Origin: CAZPNX01 sp964518765
GTDB lineage: Bacteria > Edwardsbacteria > AC1 > EtOH8
NCBI GenBank assembly: GCA_964518765.1
Contig: CAZFJC010000033.1
Location: forward strand, 1 to 18,342
Reading direction: 5' to 3'
DNA: 18,342 nt
This document shows positions 8,242-15,559 of this stretch, piece after piece. A program made the position numbers and the translations under genes. Position 1 is the first letter of the stretch. Each line of letters starts with the position of its first letter. Under the pieces are notes generated by a model. The model made no database searches and had not been told where the DNA came from. It saw nothing but the letters and a program-made list of their open reading frames with translations.

Positions 8242-9601
8242 CGCCGCTTCGCTGAGGCTGTCAGCCGCGGCGGCCCTGTCCCTGGCCGGCTGCGTGGCGA
8301 GCGGGGCCTGGGAGCGGTGGGAGGTCGGGGAGAGGGCGCGCTACTTCGGCCTGTCCTGGGTAGCCCCGGACTCGGTGGTGGAAGCCTACCGGTCCATGCC
8401 GGAGAGGGCCTCACGGGACAGCTGCTACCGACGATACTGGGAACGGGCGGATCCGTCGGGCCAAGCCGAGGCCGAACACCGGAGGCGTCTCGTCCAGGCC
8501 CAGCAGCTATTCGGAGGCGAAGTCTTCCACCGGGACGGGCGCAGTGCCGTATTGGTAGGCCACGGCCAGCCGGAGGTCCGCCTGTGCTACGATGCCCAGC
8601 CGCACGCCATCGACATGAGGCACTCCAGGATCCTCATGGAGCAGCCGTGGGAGATCTGGGAGTATCAGAGCCAGGGCCGGCAGTTCGACTTCATCCGCAA
8701 GGGCGATTACTACCGGATGGTCTGGTCGGGCGTCAGCGACCGGCGGCACCCCATCGCCTATTTTCAGCCAGACTCCGGAGGCATAGGAGCGATGGCCGAA
8801 GCCGAATCTTGGCGCCAGGATTCCCTGGGCCTGAGGTACGCCCGCTTCCGATCCGGCAAGTCCGGCCTGATGCGCTGGGAGCTCTATTGGTGGCTGCCGC
8901 TGGACCACGTTAAAAGCGATCGTTATACGCTCTTGGTTGCCATCGACGGCCCGGAAGGAGCGGCGGTGGCCGAGACCCTGCCCTGCCGGCTGGCAAGGCC
9001 GGAGGGATGGCTTCCCCAGCCCTATGCCTTCGGCCAGAACAGCTATGATCTGAAGCCCGGCTTCTACCGGGCCGAGCTCAGGCTTTTAGACGGGGAGGAG
9101 AAGGTTAGCTATCTGGCGTCCGCGGCCGCCGAGCTTTTGGCCTACCAGCCGGGGGTGCAGGAGTCAAGCGATGTGGAGCTGGCGGTGCTTTCCGACACCA
9201 CCTACAGCGCTCCCCAGTTCCGCAAAGGCGACTTCCGTCGGATAGTGGCCATGCCGGGAGATGTGGTCGACCGATACCAGCCGTTCTTCATCTACTATGA
9301 GATCTATAACCTCTCGGTGGGCCGGGACGGCAGCCACTACCTGGCGATAAACCACCAAATTTTCTCCACCGACCGGCAGGGCAGATCCAAGGAATGCCTG
9401 ATCAACACCGATCCCATCGAATCCAGCGATAGGGGTGACACCTACCGGGGCTGCCAGAAAATACACCTGCTATCGGAGAAACTGCTGCCGGGCAGCTACG
9501 TCATCCGGGTCAACGCCGAGGATCGTCTCACCGGCCGCTCTTCCCAGGCACTGCTGGGCTTTAAAATGAAGCCGGAGGAGAAACCAGGAAAACGGCAGTG
9601 A
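8234..9601 (+). CDS. Divergent GWxTD-like lipoprotein, second of a tandem pair
   Basis: A 455-residue predicted lipoprotein with signal peptide LSAAAALSLAGC, lipidated Cys20. It is colinear with the preceding protein. CYRRYWERADPS matches YWRRFWKKQDPT; WEIWEYQSQGRQFDFI matches WELWTYGRLARQFKFV; FFIYYEIYNLS matches LFFYYELYNLR; LLPGSYVIRV matches LKPGDYVLLA. The GWxTD signature itself is decayed here: residues about 101-116 read DGRSAVLVGHGQPEVR. It is thus a divergent paralogue that has lost the hallmark. The ATG at 8234 lies inside the 3' end of the upstream gene, so the two are translationally coupled. The C-terminus ends in a charged Lys/Glu/Pro tail. Function is unknown; a shared envelope complex is inference. 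Confidence 0.82.
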   Translation: MNSAASLRLSAAAALSLAGCVASGAWERWEVGERARYFGLSWVAPDSVVEAYRSMPERASRDSCYRRYWERADPSGQAEAEHRRRLVQAQQLFGGEVFHRDGRSAVLVGHGQPEVRLCYDAQPHAIDMRHSRILMEQPWEIWEYQSQGRQFDFIRKGDYYRMVWSGVSDRRHPIAYFQPDSGGIGAMAEAESWRQDSLGLRYARFRSGKSGLMRWELYWWLPLDHVKSDRYTLLVAIDGPEGAAVAETLPCRLARPEGWLPQPYAFGQNSYDLKPGFYRAELRLLDGEEKVSYLASAAAELLAYQPGVQESSDVELAVLSDTTYSAPQFRKGDFRRIVAMPGDVVDRYQPFFIYYEIYNLSVGRDGSHYLAINHQIFSTDRQGRSKECLINTDPIESSDRGDTYRGCQKIHLLSEKLLPGSYVIRVNAEDRLTGRSSQALLGFKMKPEEKPGKRQ

Positions 9602-9641
9602 TGCCCAGGACAATTGGCAAACAACATAAAGGAGGAATTTC

Positions 9642-9770
9642 ATGGCACGGAGCAAAAGCAAGCAGAAGCGGAAGGCACTTCAGTTCTCCAGAGCCCGACG
9701 GAGAAAGGCGGAGAGGAAAAAGCGGCTGGCCAGCACCGCCGCCGGCGTGAAGGCAGGCAAAAATTTATAG
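9642..9770 (+). CDS. Small highly basic protein (42 aa)
   Basis: A 42-residue frame from ATG 9642 to TAG 9768-9770, preceded by a strong ribosome binding site (AAGGAGGA, 9629-9636) at good spacing. It begins MARSKSKQKRK and contains RARRRKAERKKR. Seventeen of 42 residues are Lys or Arg and only one is acidic, so it should bind nucleic acid or the ribosome. I do not recognise the family. It could be a small ribosome-associated or nucleoid-like protein. It sits between the GWxTD pair and the cysteine desulfurase, 31 bp before the latter. The strong ribosome binding site and the composition argue that it is real despite its size. Confidence 0.7.
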   Translation: MARSKSKQKRKALQFSRARRRKAERKKRLASTAAGVKAGKNL

Positions 9771-9801
9771 GCTTAGGCCGCCATTGACGAGGAACAGGCA
9801 G

Positions 9802-10992
9802 ATGCGCCATATCTACTTCGACCACAACGCCACCACCCCGCTGCGGCCCGAGGTGCTGGAGTCCATGCTGCCGTACCTGAGGGAGCACCACGGCAACGCC
9901 TCCAGCATCCACACCCCGGGACGCGAGGCGCGAAAGGCGGTGGAGGAAGCCCGCATCAAGGTGGCCCGGGCGCTGGGCTGCGACCATTCGGAGGTGGTTT
10001 TCACCGGCTCCGGGACCGAGGCCGACAATCAGGCCATCAAGGGGGCCTTCTTCGCCCTACGGGAGAAGCGAGTCCGGCTGGTGACCTCCCGCATCGAGCA
10101 CCACGCGGTGCTGCACACCGTCGAATACCTGGAGAAGCACCACGGGGCCAGGGCCTGCTACCTGGGGGTGGACGGCCAGGGGCTGGTGGATCCAGAGGCG
10201 CTGCGGGCCTGCCTGGACGATGCCACCGCCCTGGTCTCGGTGATGCATGCCAACAACGAGGTGGGTACGGTGCAGCCGGTGGCCGAGCTGGCCGCCGTCT
10301 GCCGGGAGAGGGGCGTCCTGTTCCACACCGATGCGGTCCAGACCTTCGGCAAGCTGGACTGCGATGTTAAGAAATTGGGAGTGGACATGCTATCCCTTTC
10401 GGCCCATAAGATATACGGCCCCAAGGGCGTCGGCGCCCTGTACGTCCGAAAGGGGACCAGGCTGCACTCGCTGGTGCACGGCGGGAACCACGAGCGCAAC
10501 CGTCGGGCCGGCACCGAGAACGTGGCCGGCATCGTGGGGCTGGGGGCGGCGGCCGAGCTGGCCGTCGGCGAGAGGGACGAGGAGGTCCGCAAGCTGTCGG
10601 CCCTGCGTGACCGACTGTGGCAGGGCATCCAAAGCTCAATTCCCGAAGTCAGGCGCAATGGCCACCCGGAGAAGGCCCTGCCCGGGACGCTGTCGGTGTG
10701 CTTCCGCTACATCGAGGGGGAGTCGGTCCTTTTGATGCTGGACATGAAGGGCATTGCCTGCTCCTCGGGATCGGCCTGCACTTCGGGCTCCCTGGAGCCG
10801 TCGCATGTGCTGGCGGCCATGGGGGTGCCCATCGAGGAGGCCCAGGGTTCAGTGCGCTTCAGCCTGGGGAGGGGCAACACCGAGGCCGAGGTTGACGAGG
10901 TGGTGGCGGTGCTCAAGGAGGCGGTGGCCAAGCTGAGGAGCATGTCTCCCATCGCCCCGGCGGGCGCCTGCGGCGGAGGCACCGCCAGCTGA
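9802..10992 (+). CDS. Cysteine desulfurase, NifS/IscS type
   Basis: A PLP enzyme that converts cysteine to alanine and passes sulfur as a persulfide to Fe-S assembly or tRNA thiolation. From ATG 9802 it has 396 residues. It opens with IYFDHNATTPL, the PLP lysine is Lys203 in SAHKIYGPKGVG, and the persulfide cysteine is Cys326 in GSACTSGSLEPSHVL, the class I (IscS/NifS) active-site loop. The GAGGA upstream supports ATG 9802 over the in-frame TTG 9784. No scaffold gene (iscU/nifU) or thiolase (mnmA) is adjacent, so the acceptor is unknown. The C-terminus is a Gly/Ala/Cys-rich tail (PAGACGGG), a little unusual. Confidence 0.95.
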   Translation: MRHIYFDHNATTPLRPEVLESMLPYLREHHGNASSIHTPGREARKAVEEARIKVARALGCDHSEVVFTGSGTEADNQAIKGAFFALREKRVRLVTSRIEHHAVLHTVEYLEKHHGARACYLGVDGQGLVDPEALRACLDDATALVSVMHANNEVGTVQPVAELAAVCRERGVLFHTDAVQTFGKLDCDVKKLGVDMLSLSAHKIYGPKGVGALYVRKGTRLHSLVHGGNHERNRRAGTENVAGIVGLGAAAELAVGERDEEVRKLSALRDRLWQGIQSSIPEVRRNGHPEKALPGTLSVCFRYIEGESVLLMLDMKGIACSSGSACTSGSLEPSHVLAAMGVPIEEAQGSVRFSLGRGNTEAEVDEVVAVLKEAVAKLRSMSPIAPAGACGGGTAS

Positions 10993-11046
10993 GGCCCGGG
11001 GCCGGGACGGCGCATAACGTCGGAGTAACAAAATCGGCAGCAGAGC

Positions 11047-11895
11047 ATGAAGAACAGGAGATCCTCTTTCACCAAGGAGATGATCGCCATCCTAGGCAAG
11101 GACTACGGCGAGAGCTCCGAGATCATGGCCCAGGTGGAGGACCTGCTCAAGGAGAAGGCCCACAGCCTCTACAGCGACCTGATCTACACCCTGACCCACC
11201 TTCACTTCACCGAGGCCCAGGCCCGGCAGCACTGGGAGAAGATCCTCAAGCACAAGCAGCAGATGATGCAGAGGCTGGGGAGGAACGTCGGGGTGCGGGT
11301 GGCCCTGATGGACTACTTCACCAACCTGCACCAGAAGATAGATAACCCCAAGATTATCGAGCTGGACGTCTTCGAGAAGACCTTGCTCTCGGCCATCACC
11401 GACGGCCTGACCGGCCTTTACAACCACCGCTATTTCCAGGACCGGCTGGAGGAGGAGCTGGAGCGCAGCCAGCGCTACGGCCAGCCCTCGGCCCTGCTGA
11501 TGATCGACCTGGACGACTTCAAGTGTTACAACGACGCCAACGGCCACATCGCCGGAGATGTGCTGCTGGCCGACGTGGCCAAACTGATCCGAAAGACCGT
11601 GCGCAAGGTGGACGTGGTGGCCCGCTACGGTGGCGAGGAGTTCGCCGTCATCCTGCCGGCCACCAAGAAAAAGGGGGCCCTGATCATTGCCCACCGGCTC
11701 TGCCAGAAGACGGCCAACTCGAAGTTTCCCAACCAGGAGGTAATGCCGCGGAAGGCGATCACGATCAGCATGGGGCTGGCCGTCTATCCCGACGACGCCA
11801 AGGACAAGGCCAAGCTGATAGATATGGCCGACAAGGCGCTCTACCACGCCAAGAAGGCGGGGAAGAACCAGGTCTACAGCTACGGGGAGGCCTGA
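11047..11895 (+). CDS. Diguanylate cyclase (GGEEF) with helical N-terminal domain
   Basis: Makes cyclic di-GMP from two GTP. The C-terminal half (about 118-282) is a full GGDEF domain: DGLTGLYNHRYF, the metal Asp in MIDLDDFK, and the active loop G194-G-E-E-F198. The inhibitory RxxD site (R186-K-V-D189) lies exactly five residues before it, so product inhibition is likely retained. The first ~115 residues are soluble and helical, with no membrane segment, PAS or REC signature. They include EAQARQHWEKILKHKQQMM followed by GVRVALMDYF. I do not recognise this domain; it presumably senses or dimerises. The TGA (11893-11895) overlaps the ATG of the amidohydrolase, so the two genes are coupled. Confidence 0.93.
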   Translation: MKNRRSSFTKEMIAILGKDYGESSEIMAQVEDLLKEKAHSLYSDLIYTLTHLHFTEAQARQHWEKILKHKQQMMQRLGRNVGVRVALMDYFTNLHQKIDNPKIIELDVFEKTLLSAITDGLTGLYNHRYFQDRLEEELERSQRYGQPSALLMIDLDDFKCYNDANGHIAGDVLLADVAKLIRKTVRKVDVVARYGGEEFAVILPATKKKGALIIAHRLCQKTANSKFPNQEVMPRKAITISMGLAVYPDDAKDKAKLIDMADKALYHAKKAGKNQVYSYGEA

Positions 11896-13067
11896 TGGCG
11901 GCCTTTTCAAGTTCCAGCCAGATGATCCGCTACCTGTCGAGCTGGCGGCGGCGCCTCCATATGGACCCGGAGCTGTCCTTCCAGGAGCGCAAGACCGCCA
12001 AGGCGATCGCGGTCGAGCTCAAGTCCATGGGCCTGACGGTCTGCACCGGATTGGCCGGAACCGGCGTGTTAGCGATGCTTCGAGGAGCCGAGGCCGGCCG
12101 GTGCCTGGCCCTGCGGGCCGACATGGACGCCCTGCCGATCGGCGAGGAGACCGGGCGCCCGTATCGTTCCAAAGTCCCCGGCCGGATGCACGCCTGCGGC
12201 CACGACGCCCACTGCGCCATGCTTTTGGGGGCGGCCCGCCTGTTGTCGATAAAAAAAGCAGAGATCCGGGGCACGGTCAAGTTGCTATTCCAGCCTGGTG
12301 AGGAGACGCCCCCCGGCGGCGCCCTGGGCATGATCCGTGACGGCGCGATGGAGGACCCTAGGGTAGAGGCGGTCTTCGGGCTGCACGTGGACTCTTCGCT
12401 GCCGACGGGAAAGATCGGCATAGGGGTGGGGCCGATGATGGCCGCCTCGGACAACTTCCGCATCCTGATCAAGGGGCGGGGAGGGCACGCCGCTCGGCCA
12501 CACGACTGCCTGGACCCGGTGCTGGGGGCGGCTCAGATAATCACCGCGCTCCAGTCCATCGTCAGCCGCAGAGTGGATCCAGCCATGCCGGCGGTAGTCA
12601 CCGTGGGAAAAATCTCGGGCGGCACCAAGCACAACATCATCCCGGAGGGAGTGGAGCTCGAGGGCACGGCCCGGAGCATCGATGCGCGCACCGCCCGAAT
12701 GATGCCAGCCTGGATCAGACAGATAGCGGAAAACACCGCCCGGGCTGCGGGCCTGGCCGCCATTGTCGACTACGAGCGCGGATACCCGGTGCTCTCCAAC
12801 GATCCCAGGATGGCCGCCTTCGCTAAAGAAGTGACGCAAGAGATTTTCGGCAAGTCCGCTACGATCGACATCGACGAACCTCTGATGGGAGGAGAGGATT
12901 TTGCCTACTTCCTGCAAAAAGCCCCAGGGGCATTCCTGAGGCTGGGCACCCGTTCCGGGCCGTCCACCTCGTACCCCTGGCACCACCCCAGATTCGACAT
13001 CGACGAGCGGGCCCTGCCGGTGGGGGCCAGGCTGCTGGCGGCACTGGCGGAGTCGTTTCTCAGGTAG
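11895..13067 (+). CDS. M20-family amidohydrolase (hippurate/N-acyl amino acid type)
   Basis: A cytoplasmic zinc hydrolase of 390 residues of the M20D class, which cleaves N-acyl amino acids or related amides. The metal-site signatures are present: MHACGHDAH (C101, H103), QPGEE (E136 and E137), GLHVD (H164) and PWHHPRF (H363/H364). The dimerisation lid is around 175-290 (GRGGHAARPHDCLDPV). ATG 11895 overlaps the diguanylate cyclase stop as TGATG. A longer open frame to 11523 exists but is just the shadow of the cyclase gene. The exact substrate cannot be told. The stop codon lies inside a 9-bp direct repeat that bounds the DUF559 insertion. Confidence 0.93.
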   Translation: MAAFSSSSQMIRYLSSWRRRLHMDPELSFQERKTAKAIAVELKSMGLTVCTGLAGTGVLAMLRGAEAGRCLALRADMDALPIGEETGRPYRSKVPGRMHACGHDAHCAMLLGAARLLSIKKAEIRGTVKLLFQPGEETPPGGALGMIRDGAMEDPRVEAVFGLHVDSSLPTGKIGIGVGPMMAASDNFRILIKGRGGHAARPHDCLDPVLGAAQIITALQSIVSRRVDPAMPAVVTVGKISGGTKHNIIPEGVELEGTARSIDARTARMMPAWIRQIAENTARAAGLAAIVDYERGYPVLSNDPRMAAFAKEVTQEIFGKSATIDIDEPLMGGEDFAYFLQKAPGAFLRLGTRSGPSTSYPWHHPRFDIDERALPVGARLLAALAESFLR

Positions 13068-13069
13068 AT
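13061..13069 (+). repeat. Left copy of 9-bp direct repeat (CAGGTAGAT)
   Basis: CAGGTAGAT spans the amidohydrolase stop codon. The same nine bases occur at 13467-13475, just past the DUF559 frame. Paired copies at both edges of an anomalous gene are what a target duplication or a recombination junction would leave. Confidence 0.5.
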
Positions 13070-13080
13070 CCCCCTTTTCA
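13069..13080. repeat. Left inverted repeat of the DUF559 element
   Basis: TCCCCCTTTTCA is the exact reverse complement of 13436-13447. It is also the left arm of a local hairpin CCCCCTT-TTC-AAGGGGG (13070-13086), which lacks a T-tract. Similarity between the two ends continues imperfectly inward (GGGATTC against GTGATTG). Confidence 0.5.
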
Positions 13081-13088
13081 AGGGGGCG

Positions 13089-13473
13089 GTGGGATTCAAG
13101 TTTCTGCCATACCAAAGGGAGTTGAAACCACTTTGGAATAGGCTTAAAGGGGGGGCAATTGTTGGGATATCAGTTCCCAAGGCAGAAACCTCTTAGGAAC
13201 TATATTGTGGATTTCTTCTGTCCGCGGAGATCTCTGGTTATTGAAATTGACGGCAGTACCCATAAAGGGAAGGAAAGAGAAGACAAGGTAAGGCAGGATT
13301 ATTTGGAATCGATAGGGTTGATTGTTCTAAGATTTGGGGATGGCGAGGTCAAGAGGAATACTCAAGGTGTAGTTGATCGCATATGTCAAGTTTTAAAGTA
13401 TGGCCGGGAAGGGGATGTCAATCACCCTGACCTTCTGAAAAGGGGGAAGGATTGGCAGCAGATAAACAGGTAG
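13089..13473 (+). pseudogene. DUF559 (Vsr-like endonuclease) gene, frameshifted
   Basis: The 3' frame (13159-13473) encodes GYQFPRQKPLRNYIVDFFC, then VIEIDGSTH, YLESIGLIVLRF and EVKRNTQGVVDRI, the full core of the DUF559 PD-(D/E)xK-like family with Asp and Glu-x-Asp at the metal site. The expected N-terminus is in another frame: 13089-13157 gives KFLPYQRELKPLWNRLKGG. Removing one G from the seven-G run at 13149-13155 joins the frames as KGGQLLGYQF. About 15 residues usually found between the PY and LW motifs also seem to be missing. GTG 13089 is a possible start. Base composition is clearly more A/T-rich than both neighbours, which points to transfer. The core remains open, so it may be a recent break or an assembly error. 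Confidence 0.75.
13436..13447. repeat. Right inverted repeat of the DUF559 element
   Basis: TGAAAAGGGGGA is the exact reverse complement of 13069-13080. It lies within the coding frame for the last residues of the DUF559 protein, about 20 bp inside the right direct repeat. Confidence 0.5.
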
Positions 13474-13475
13474 AT
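13467..13475 (+). repeat. Right copy of 9-bp direct repeat (CAGGTAGAT)
   Basis: Identical to 13061-13069. It supplies the TAG stop (13471-13473) of the DUF559 frame and lies 8 nt before the flavodoxin ATG. Confidence 0.5.
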
Positions 13476-13483
13476 AGAAAGTA

Positions 13484-13951
13484 ATGAAAACACTCGTCAC
13501 CTACTACTCCCGCGACGGCCACACCAAGGCCGTGGCTCAGGAGATCGCCCAGGCCCTGGAGGCGGATATCGAGGAGATCGTCGACAGGAAGAACCGCCTG
13601 GGCTTCAGAAACTGGTTTCTGGCCGGCCGGGATGCCTGGCGGAAGAAGCTGACCGAGATCGGCCCCCTTAAGCAGGATCCGGCCCGATTCGACCTGGTGG
13701 TCATCGGCACTCCCATCTGGGCCTGGAACATGGCCCCGGCGGTGCGCACGTATCTCTCGCAGAACAAGGGCAAGATCAAGTCGGCCGCCTTCTTCTGCAC
13801 CCAGGGCGGCAGCGGCGGCCAGAAAACCTTCGGGTACATGAAGGAGCTCTTGGGCCTCAAGCCAAGGGCGGTTCTCGAGCTCAATGCCAAGGAGCTGACC
13901 GGCCCGGACGGGGAAAGGAAGATCGCAGAGTTCGTCTCCAAGCTGAAGTGA
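13484..13951 (+). CDS. Flavodoxin-family FMN protein
   Basis: A 155-residue single-domain flavodoxin fold. The FMN phosphate loop is SRDGHTKA (9-16), the first isoalloxazine loop is GTPIWAW (75-81), and CTQGGSGGQKTF (105-116) is the second loop. This arrangement fits the flavodoxin_4/WrpA-like family that carries electrons or reduces quinones, not a classical long-chain flavodoxin. It is cytoplasmic, with no signal. The ATG lies 8 nt after the right direct repeat of the DUF559 insertion, so its original leader was probably shared with the amidohydrolase gene. The stop overlaps the propeller gene. Confidence 0.9.
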   Translation: MKTLVTYYSRDGHTKAVAQEIAQALEADIEEIVDRKNRLGFRNWFLAGRDAWRKKLTEIGPLKQDPARFDLVVIGTPIWAWNMAPAVRTYLSQNKGKIKSAAFFCTQGGSGGQKTFGYMKELLGLKPRAVLELNAKELTGPDGERKIAEFVSKLK

Positions 13952-15513
13952 TGAGCCCCCTAGGCGGAAAAGCCTTAATGCTCTCGGCCGCCGTATGCCT
14001 GGCGGCCACCACGTGCCTATCCGGTCCGGCCGACTGGGAGCACTTCCGGGCCTTCGGGGGGCGGACCGCCATGGGCGAGGTGAAGACACTGATCGCCGAC
14101 GCCCGCTACCTATACGCCTTCTCCTCGGAGGGCGGCCTGCGCTACGACCGGCTGATGGAGAAGTGGGACTTCGGCTTCATGGGGCGGGCGCCGGACTTTG
14201 CCTACGACTTCTCGGCCATGGACCAGCTGACCGGGGACATCTACTTCATCTCCGGGGGGCGGGCCGTACCCTACCACCCGGCCTCGGACATCTACTACGG
14301 GGGCCTGCAGTTCCCGGGCCGGATACAGGAGATCGCCTTCGCCCCTGGCAGGGTCTGGGCCAGGACCAACACCGGATTCTACTCCTGCGACCGCTTCACC
14401 AAAGCGGTGCAGGCGGAGAAGGAACCCCCGGGCGGGCTGGACTGGTTCGGCCAGGTCAACCTGAAAGGCCTGCGCCAAGACTCCAGGCTGGCCTTCCTGT
14501 CGCCATATATGTTAGCCGACCGCTATGCCGAATTTCATCCCCTGACCGCGGTGGCCTTGGAGCCGGCCAGCTTCAACGTCTGGGTGGCCTACCGGGGGAT
14601 GGGCCTGTGGCGCTACAACCGGCTGACCCACCGGGGCAGCCAGGTGACCCAGGGATTTTTAGCTAGCAGCGAGGTACGGGCCGTCCATTCGGCCCAGGGA
14701 AGGCTGGCTATGGGGGGCAGCGGCGGGGTGACCATCGTCGACGAGGACGGATCCTGGCATCAGCTGGACAGGTTGTTCAACCTCGACCTGGCCGCCTACC
14801 GGCCCAACTGCTTGGCTTTCGACCGAAAGAACCTTTTCATCGGCACCGAGCAGGGGCTGATACGCCTGGCCCAGGGGGACAACTACGCCTCGGTCATCGG
14901 CACCTACGACGGCTTGCGCCACCATGACATCCGCTGCCTTCACCTCGACGGCGACAGCCTTTGGATCGGCACCGCCCAGGGGCCGGCCCTTTACATCGTC
15001 AGCACCCGGATGGTGGCCGCGGTCTGGCCGGAGCTGGACCGGTTCGAGATCAAGGGCGTGGCTGCGGCCGGCGGCAAAGTCTACCTGGCCACCGATCGGG
15101 GGGCGGTAATGCTGGAGGGGACCGACACCCTGCGGCCGCGCTGGCTGGAAAGCCCGGAGGCTCCAGAGCTTAATAACGAGCTAGTGGCCGTCAGCTATGA
15201 CGGCAGGAGCCTGTGGTGGCTGGCCCCAGAGGCGCTGCTGGGTTTCGACACCCGGACAGAGAGGTGGACCCGTTTCATGGCCGCGGGCAACTACCTGGCG
15301 GGAAGGGGGAGATGCCTGGCGGCCGACAGCCTCAACGTCTGGGTGGGCACCGACGCCGGTCTGGCCCGATACTTCCGCGACCACGGCCGTTGGTACGTTT
15401 ACCATCCGGAGGACGGGCTGCTGGACGACCAGGTGTGGGCGGTGTGCTCGCATCAAGGCTGGCTTTGGGCCGGGGGGCCGCGAGGCGCCAGCCGTTTCCG
15501 CTGGTCGAAGTAG
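13951..15513 (+). CDS. Secreted beta-propeller protein (two-component-regulator-type repeats)
   Basis: A 520-residue exported protein. The N-terminus has a hydrophobic signal segment (about 7-22, LMLSAAVCLAATTC); its Cys context is a poor lipobox, so lipidation is uncertain. The rest is a run of about seven to nine propeller blades with the Reg_prop-like pattern of an aromatic strand, then G-T/G-x-G: NVWVAYRGMGLWRY (209), NLFIGTEQGLIRL (294), SLWIGTAQGPALY (336), NVWVGTDAGLARY (462) and WLWAGGPRGASRF (504). No histidine kinase or DNA-binding domain follows, so it is a stand-alone propeller. ATG 13951 overlaps the flavodoxin stop (TGATG). GTG 13948 is an alternative. The ligand is unknown; a role in the envelope is inferred. 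Confidence 0.82.
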   Translation: MSPLGGKALMLSAAVCLAATTCLSGPADWEHFRAFGGRTAMGEVKTLIADARYLYAFSSEGGLRYDRLMEKWDFGFMGRAPDFAYDFSAMDQLTGDIYFISGGRAVPYHPASDIYYGGLQFPGRIQEIAFAPGRVWARTNTGFYSCDRFTKAVQAEKEPPGGLDWFGQVNLKGLRQDSRLAFLSPYMLADRYAEFHPLTAVALEPASFNVWVAYRGMGLWRYNRLTHRGSQVTQGFLASSEVRAVHSAQGRLAMGGSGGVTIVDEDGSWHQLDRLFNLDLAAYRPNCLAFDRKNLFIGTEQGLIRLAQGDNYASVIGTYDGLRHHDIRCLHLDGDSLWIGTAQGPALYIVSTRMVAAVWPELDRFEIKGVAAAGGKVYLATDRGAVMLEGTDTLRPRWLESPEAPELNNELVAVSYDGRSLWWLAPEALLGFDTRTERWTRFMAAGNYLAGRGRCLAADSLNVWVGTDAGLARYFRDHGRWYVYHPEDGLLDDQVWAVCSHQGWLWAGGPRGASRFRWSK

Positions 15514-15559
15514 GCCCCACCCGTAATCCCGACATACGGCTTATCTTTCAATTCAAAGC

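Noticed and set aside
11523..11894. Long N-terminal extension of the amidohydrolase frame
   Set aside because: It overlaps the GGDEF coding sequence in another frame. The real start is the ATG in TGATG at 11895.
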